DNA of 64,000 nucleotides from Conchocele bisecta. Lineage: Eukaryota; Mollusca; Bivalvia; Lucinida; Thyasiridae. Positions 59,276 through 64,000 of the stretch are shown piece after piece (the first letter of the stretch is position 1; each line of letters opens with the position of its first letter). The notes beneath the pieces were generated by a model. It had not been told where the DNA came from. It ran no database searches and saw only the letters and a program-made list of their open reading frames with translations. Made by a program: the position numbers and the translations under genes. The stretch is from NCBI GenBank assembly GCA_029237695.1, contig CM055275.1:88028433-88092432 (forward strand), read 5' to 3'.

Positions 59276-59505
59276 ATAGTTATGAACACATCGGAAAACA
59301 TACAAAACTGCCATATCAGTTGTTTCTAATGATAAAAAACAGTCGATTTTCACAATTGCGAAAAGTCCGAGAGTTGTATACTTCAAAATGGTGCCAAACA
59401 TTCATCCAGCGGGTTACAGAGCGCAGACATGCGGCATAGCACTCGTAATTGAATGTAGTTTCAGAAAAATAAAATATATGTCTGCAAAAATCCCACGTGG
59501 GGGGT

Positions 59506-61310
59506 GGGTATGGTTTCCATTTCTGGCTGACGGCCTATGGCCATCAGGTATTTTTCTGTTCCTCATATTCCGGGTTGGCGAGGTAGTTGGCGTGTTCCTG
59601 CGGATGTACAGCTGCTCCCCCTTGTCGCGCCACTTGGCTGGGGCCACTGTTGGGAGGTACAGCTTGCCTATAAGGCAGCTTCGGCATGAGTTTTCCCCGC
59701 AGTCACGTGATACATACGCCTTTACGTCGTCGAGCTTGTACAGCGCGGTCTTCTGGACGTAGATGCTGTCAGTGGCAGCCTCCCGGGGTTTTAATTACGC
59801 CAACATAGCGAGGAGGTTGATGTGGGCATACGCTAGCATGCTGGCTCTCAGATTGGTGTACTGGGGCTGCGAGTAGTATGTAAGGATATGGCTCAGTGGG
59901 CATTTTTTAGGTTCACCAACCAGGGTGCCGCTTTGGCGGGTGTCTCTCACCAAGTAGTCAAGTTCACCAGCGTCAGTGACCAGTCGTCGGGTGAGCATTT
60001 TGCCACCGGCCTTGCTGCCCTATGTGAATTTGCCGATGATGCTGCAGCCCTGCTCTCTGTCATCTGGGAGCCAGACATCGGTTTGTTTCTCGAACGCTAT
60101 GATGGCCTCACGGACTATCAGGCTCTTGAAGAGTCCGGATTCCACTAGGAATGCGAGCAGGGGTGTCGGGGACCAGCCCTGCTCAACGAAATGCCTCCCA
60201 AACCAGGCGGGGATGACGGGGTGGATTTGTGGTGCAAACTCCCGCTTCTGGACCTCGGCAAAGCCAGTACCAATGTCTTTGGGAAGGGGCCAATGATGTC
60301 GACCCTTGTCATGCGGTGGGTCGGATGTCCGAACCGCTCGAAATACGGCTTGGCCTCACCCATATCTTGAAAGCTTTCTTGTCGATGCTGATGATGTCTC
60401 TCGTATCGTATTCCATCGTGTTCCAAAGACCGCCGTGACCGTGTTCTACGCAGGCCTTCTGGATGTCATCTGCGAAAGGCGCCAGGGTGGGCTTCCAGCC
60501 ATTCTTCTCTCTGGCTATGACCGCAGCAACATTGTTGATGCCGAAGACCTTTTCTGCCAGAGACTCATCAGCTAGTTGAGCGCACGCTTTTCGAGGTCGG
60601 TCTTGGTATTCCTGTGTCCTATAAGTGCTGCCATCTTGAAGCACAAACTGGTCCATGTTGAGCTGGTTGTCTCCGCATCCAAGAATCCAGACGGCTAGCG
60701 GCTTTTCCGGGTGGCCTCTCTGATTGCTTGCCAGACATCGCCGTCATAGATGCGAACATGCATGGACTGCGGGAAGTGGAGGTCTTTGCCCCAGGCGTGA
60801 CTGTTGTGGACGATGAGTTCTACTTTGCCGCGAACCCCGTCCCCTCCCCCTTTGGTATTTACCGCTATTGTAGATATTCTCGCCAGCGATGTCCCGCAGG
60901 ATGATTGCACGTTTTGAGGATCCTCTCCAGTTCAGCCACATGGCCGACCGTTGCGCCGATTTCATGGGATTTCATTGTCTCTTTTCTCCCACTCCTGTAT
61001 CTACTGACGCCTTGTGGGGGTGAGCCCCTGGCCTCTCAAGGCGCCTTCGAAATGATCCACCACTATTTGTGCAACACAGTTAAGATCACCGTCGCGCATT
61101 GGGGCCAAGTTGGCGGGGTCTGGCTCTCTGAGAGGGTAGAGCTCGTAAATGACCGCGGTGACTGGGTAGGCATTGTGGTAGAACACCTTGACGATTCCCG
61201 TCAACAAGCCAGGCTCGGACCGGGTCAAATTTGTCTTCGACGACCCAGTTGTTTACACCTTCGTTGTGTCGCACTCGCAATAACTTGGATAGGAACGCAG
61301 TTATCATGCT
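59506..61310 (-). pseudogene. Second family-B-polymerase-like gene, decayed
   Basis: Minus strand. Recognisable blocks, N- to C-terminal: NLAPMRDGDLNCVAQIVVDHFEGAL (about 61025-61100), KRAIILRDIAGENIYNSGKY (60870-60925), KVELIVHNSHAWGKDLHFPQ (60760-60830), LQDGSTYRTQEYQDRPRKA, ACVEHGHGGLWNTMEYDTRD (60410-60470), GEAKPYFERFGHPTHRMTRV (60300-60365), TYYSQPQYTNLRASMLAYAH (59825-59890) and ATDSIYVQKTALYKLDDV (about 59725-59785). The TDS core is the palm C motif of family-B polymerases, with Ala before it. The assignment rests on these blocks and on the adjacent helicase. At least five frame changes; ends at the 13.6-kb insertion. Confidence 0.7.
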
Positions 61311-61371
61311 GTTGTTTACCTTAGCAACTGGTCGGCCATCTTGTTTTTGTAAAACTGGAAATATAAAAAGA

Positions 61372-61432
61372 ATTTGGTCGGGACCTCGAACTTACTACCC
61401 TCATCTCCGTAGCACAGCGCGTTAACGGCCAC
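61372..61432 (-). other. tRNA-like / SINE-like fragment
   Basis: On the minus strand, ggcttcgtggccgttaacgc gctg resembles a tRNA D arm with A box, ctacgga an anticodon region and gttcgaggtcccg a B box. Not foldable as an intact tRNA by eye. Confidence 0.35.
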
Positions 61433-61470
61433 GAAGCCAGTTGACAAAATAAAGCCGGATGATATATATA

Positions 61471-61504
61471 AACACTACGTAGTGTTGTGCAATATCGATT
61501 AGCG
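61471..61504 (+). repeat. 34-bp repeat, right copy
   Basis: aacactacgtagtgttgtgc aatatcgattagcg, preceded by gatatatata as in the 39.5-40 kb repeats. Direct orientation relative to 39409. Confidence 0.75.
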
Positions 61505-61803
61505 AAATACTCCGCTATTCACAAACATTCTTGCTTGGGAAAAAGGGGCTGAGCGAAGGAGTGAGTCCTTGGCCGGCGAGGGGCGTGGGCCATCCTTTGG
61601 GCTCAACACTGGCACTGCTATAATCAGCAAGCGATATTCGAGGCTTGCGGGTATGTAAGGTGTTCGAACAAATTCCCACCCTTAAATATGAGCCGAATCG
61701 AATCGAGGCTGGTGCATTCGACTTCGCAGGTTTCTTTTTTTTCCGGAAAGGGGTGTGGGGGCCGCGTCTTGTCGCACGGCGCCCGTAGTTACCCATTGGG
61801 TAA
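61505..61803. other. No gene recognised
   Basis: Moderately GC-rich gap between the polymerase-like block and the next ORF. A 94-codon minus-strand ORF is open but unrecognised. Confidence 0.4.
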
Positions 61804-62532
61804 GTGAAACCAAATGTAATACACTTCCAGAGGCAAGTTCAGTATTTGGGTAAAGATATAAGTATTTCGCAGCTAGACGATATGTGGAATGAACAAGTTA
61901 GAAAACTGTACAACAGATATGAAGCTAGGTTAGGTGCTTCAATGACAAAAACACTTGGGAATACTATATTAAATGTGTATGCTATGATAGCTGGAGTTCT
62001 ACCTATACCTGTAGAAAATCAAAGCAAGCCTTGGAGTATGACCCGTTTGTTGAATACGCTCTAACTACGACTTGCTGCGCGTTATACTTTAAGTTCTGTG
62101 CATTTGTGGCACCAATTACTACAATGATTATAACAATTAAATATTGTCAATTTAAAAATATAACATATATAACTATAAACAATAGAGAACAATCAACATA
62201 TACCTGAAGTAAAGGAAGAAGAGCCATAGGAGGAGATCAAACAAGTAACAAAGAATCCAAAATGGGTGGAAGCTGGCAAAAAGTGTGCAGCTGTGAATAA
62301 AGTCAAACAAGAAAGTATAATAAACATATTACATAAGAAAAAAGATGAGTCATTGTCCATAAAACAAAATCGAATTTGACATATTTGTTTGCTGGAATAT
62401 ATTTAACTGCTGGTACTTTTCTTGGTGGAAATTATTTTGGCAATCACCTACAGTTAATAAGAAACCAAAAATGCATACAGTTAACGAAATGCCCAGTGTT
62501 AAACTACACTGTATGGAATGAATTAAACATTT
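61804..62532 (+). pseudogene. Membrane-protein-like gene of the virus-like element, decayed
   Basis: The first segment encodes LDDMWNEQVRKLYNRYEARL and LGNTILNVYAMIAGVLPIPV. After a frame change at about 62035 it continues DPFVEYALTTTCCALYFKFC and AFVAPITTMIIT, then a charged stretch, then a hydrophobic TYLFAGIYLTAGTFLGGNYF near the C-terminus and TAA at about 62530. The hydrophobic Gly-rich segment looks like a membrane span. From memory, proteins of this look accompany polymerases of this type in invertebrate genomes; this is unverified. Function unknown. Confidence 0.5.
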
Positions 62533-62550
62533 AATTATTATATTTAAAAC

Positions 62551-64000
62551 AAGAGGGCCATGATGGCCCTAATTCACTCACCTGACTCCATGAACACCAG
62601 AGGAGAATGTGACATTCAGTTCATGTGTTTTAAAAAAATTGTGCTATTTTGAGATGGCGGTCATCTTGGATTAAGCGATGACTCTCATTTTACAAAATCT
62701 GAAAATGCTTCACCCAGCATCGGCCATGTGGTTCCTGAGAAACAGACGTTAAAAATCTTGAATAAATGGACCTTTTGGTGGCCATCATGGATGACATAAT
62801 CATCCGATTCCGACAAATATTGCACCAGAGTGATCGCCTCATTGATACCTTCAATTTGATATACGACATGACCATATTCAGACAAAAATAAAAAATTTGA
62901 CCCAAATTTGACCCCACGGGCCACGCCCATTTTTGACCCCGGGGTCACCATTTTAACAACTTTCAAAGAGCAATGTACATCGATCATTCCTACCAAGTTT
63001 CGTCGAAATCCGGCTAGCGGTTCATGAGAAGAAGATTTTTTAAGAATTTATGCTATTTTTAGACGGCGGCCATCTTGGATTAGCGATGACCTCCGTTTTA
63101 GCAAATCTGAAAAGGCTTCACCCATGGACCATAACTTTTAAGTTTGGCTACCATGGGCCAAGCGGTTCATGTGAAGAAGAATTTTGAAATCTCTAATAAA
63201 AGAACGACATTTTGACATTTCGGCGGCCATCTTGGATGACATAACAATCCGATTTGGACAAAAAATGTACCAGAGTGATCGCCTCATTGATACCTTCGAT
63301 TTGATATATAACATGACCATATTCGGTCAAAAATAAAATTTGACCCCACGGGCCACGCCCATTTTTGACCCCGGGGTCACCATTTTAACAACTTTGAAAG
63401 AGCATTGTACATCGATCATTCCTACCAAGTTTCGTCGAAATCCGGATAGCGGTTCATGAGAAGATTTTTTAACAATTTATGCTATTTTTAGACGGCGGCC
63501 ATCTTGGATTAGCGATAACCTCCATTTTAACAAATCTGAAAAGGCTTCACACATAGACCATAACTTTTAAGTTTGGCTACCATGGGCCAAGCGGTTCATG
63601 TGAACAAGAATTTTGAAATCTCTAATAAAAGAACGACCTTTTGACCTTTCGGCGGCCATCTTGGATGACATAATCCGATTTCGACAACAAATGCACCAGA
63701 GTGATAGCCTCATTGATACCTTCAATTTGATATATGAAATGACCATATTCAGTGAAAAATAAAATTTGACCCCAATTTGACCCCACGGGCCACGCCCATT
63801 TTTGACCCCAGGGTCACCATTTTAACAACTTTGAAAGAGCAATGTACATCGATCATTCTTACCAAGTTTTGTCGAAATCCGGTTGGCGGTTCTTGAGAAG
63901 AAGATTTTTGAAGAGTTTGTGCTATTTTTAGACGGCGGCCATCTTGGATTACGTAATGACGTCATTTTAACAAATTTGTAATCCCCCTACCTAAGGACCA
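62551..64000 (-). repeat. AGCTCACC/GGTGAGC tandem-repeat element, inverted, cut by window end
   Basis: Starts aaacaagagggccatgatgg ccctaattcactcacctgac and contains three ~430-bp units (cccgggccacgcccattttt gacccc at about 62918, 63348 and 63785). It reaches gtaatccccctacctaagga at the end, equivalent to about 10880 in the + copy, so it probably ends shortly after the window. Confidence 0.85.

Larger units (their letters stand above)
45884..59505. mobile_element. 13.6-kb insertion splitting the minus-strand gene block
   Basis: Left edge ccatgtgggatttttggtga and right edge tgcaaaaatcccacgtgggg are inverted (CCAYGTGGGATTTTTG). Polymerase-like sequence stops at the right edge and helicase sequence starts at the left edge on the same strand. 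The interior contains only repeats and retroelements, with no transposase recognised. Edges are precise to a few bases only. Confidence 0.55.

Overview
The window is eukaryotic, most likely a bivalve mollusc. Genes are split by GT-AG introns, the intergenic DNA is AT-rich, and palindromic MITEs, SINE-like units, tandem-repeat elements, an LTR and a non-LTR retrotransposon and a virus-like element crowd the sequence. The bivalve call rests on the style of the repeats and is an inference. There is one clear host gene.

3.8-24.9 kb, + strand: the last 17 visible exons (957 codons plus stop) of an axonemal dynein heavy chain, closest in my judgement to DNAH6. They run from the end of the AAA5 region through AAA6 to the C-terminal stop. 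All splice junctions are GT-AG and phase-consistent. Introns carry several MITE families; one of 9.2 kb holds a nested 2.9-kb transposon complex. One exon has an upstream partial duplicate, and another is preceded by decayed echoes of its own 3' splice site inside a microsatellite. The 5' part of the gene is outside the window or was not recognised.

25-39 kb: non-coding, with MITEs, four or more SINE copies, a 500-N assembly gap whose flanks overlap by 15 bp, and a ~3.9-kb satellite (unit ~165 bp, partly duplicated at ~1.25 kb) rich in TGACCTTGACCT motifs.

39.2-62.5 kb: a decayed, virus-like/Polinton-related element. An iteron-like repeat array leads directly into a + strand protein-primed-type family-B DNA polymerase pseudogene (40.4-44.2 kb). 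Two perfect hairpins separate it from a convergent - strand block: an HNH/PIF1-like helicase pseudogene (44.5-45.9 kb) and, beyond a 13.6-kb insertion, a second polymerase-like pseudogene (59.5-61.3 kb). A degenerate + strand membrane-protein-like gene follows (61.8-62.5 kb). A 34-bp repeat occurs near both sides. All genes have stops or frameshifts. The 13.6-kb insertion contains tandem-repeat elements, a non-LTR retrotransposon 3' end, a 5'-truncated gypsy pol and tRNA-Lys-related sequences.

62.55-64 kb: a tandem-repeat element of the same family as that at 10.75-13.25 kb, inverted and running off the window.
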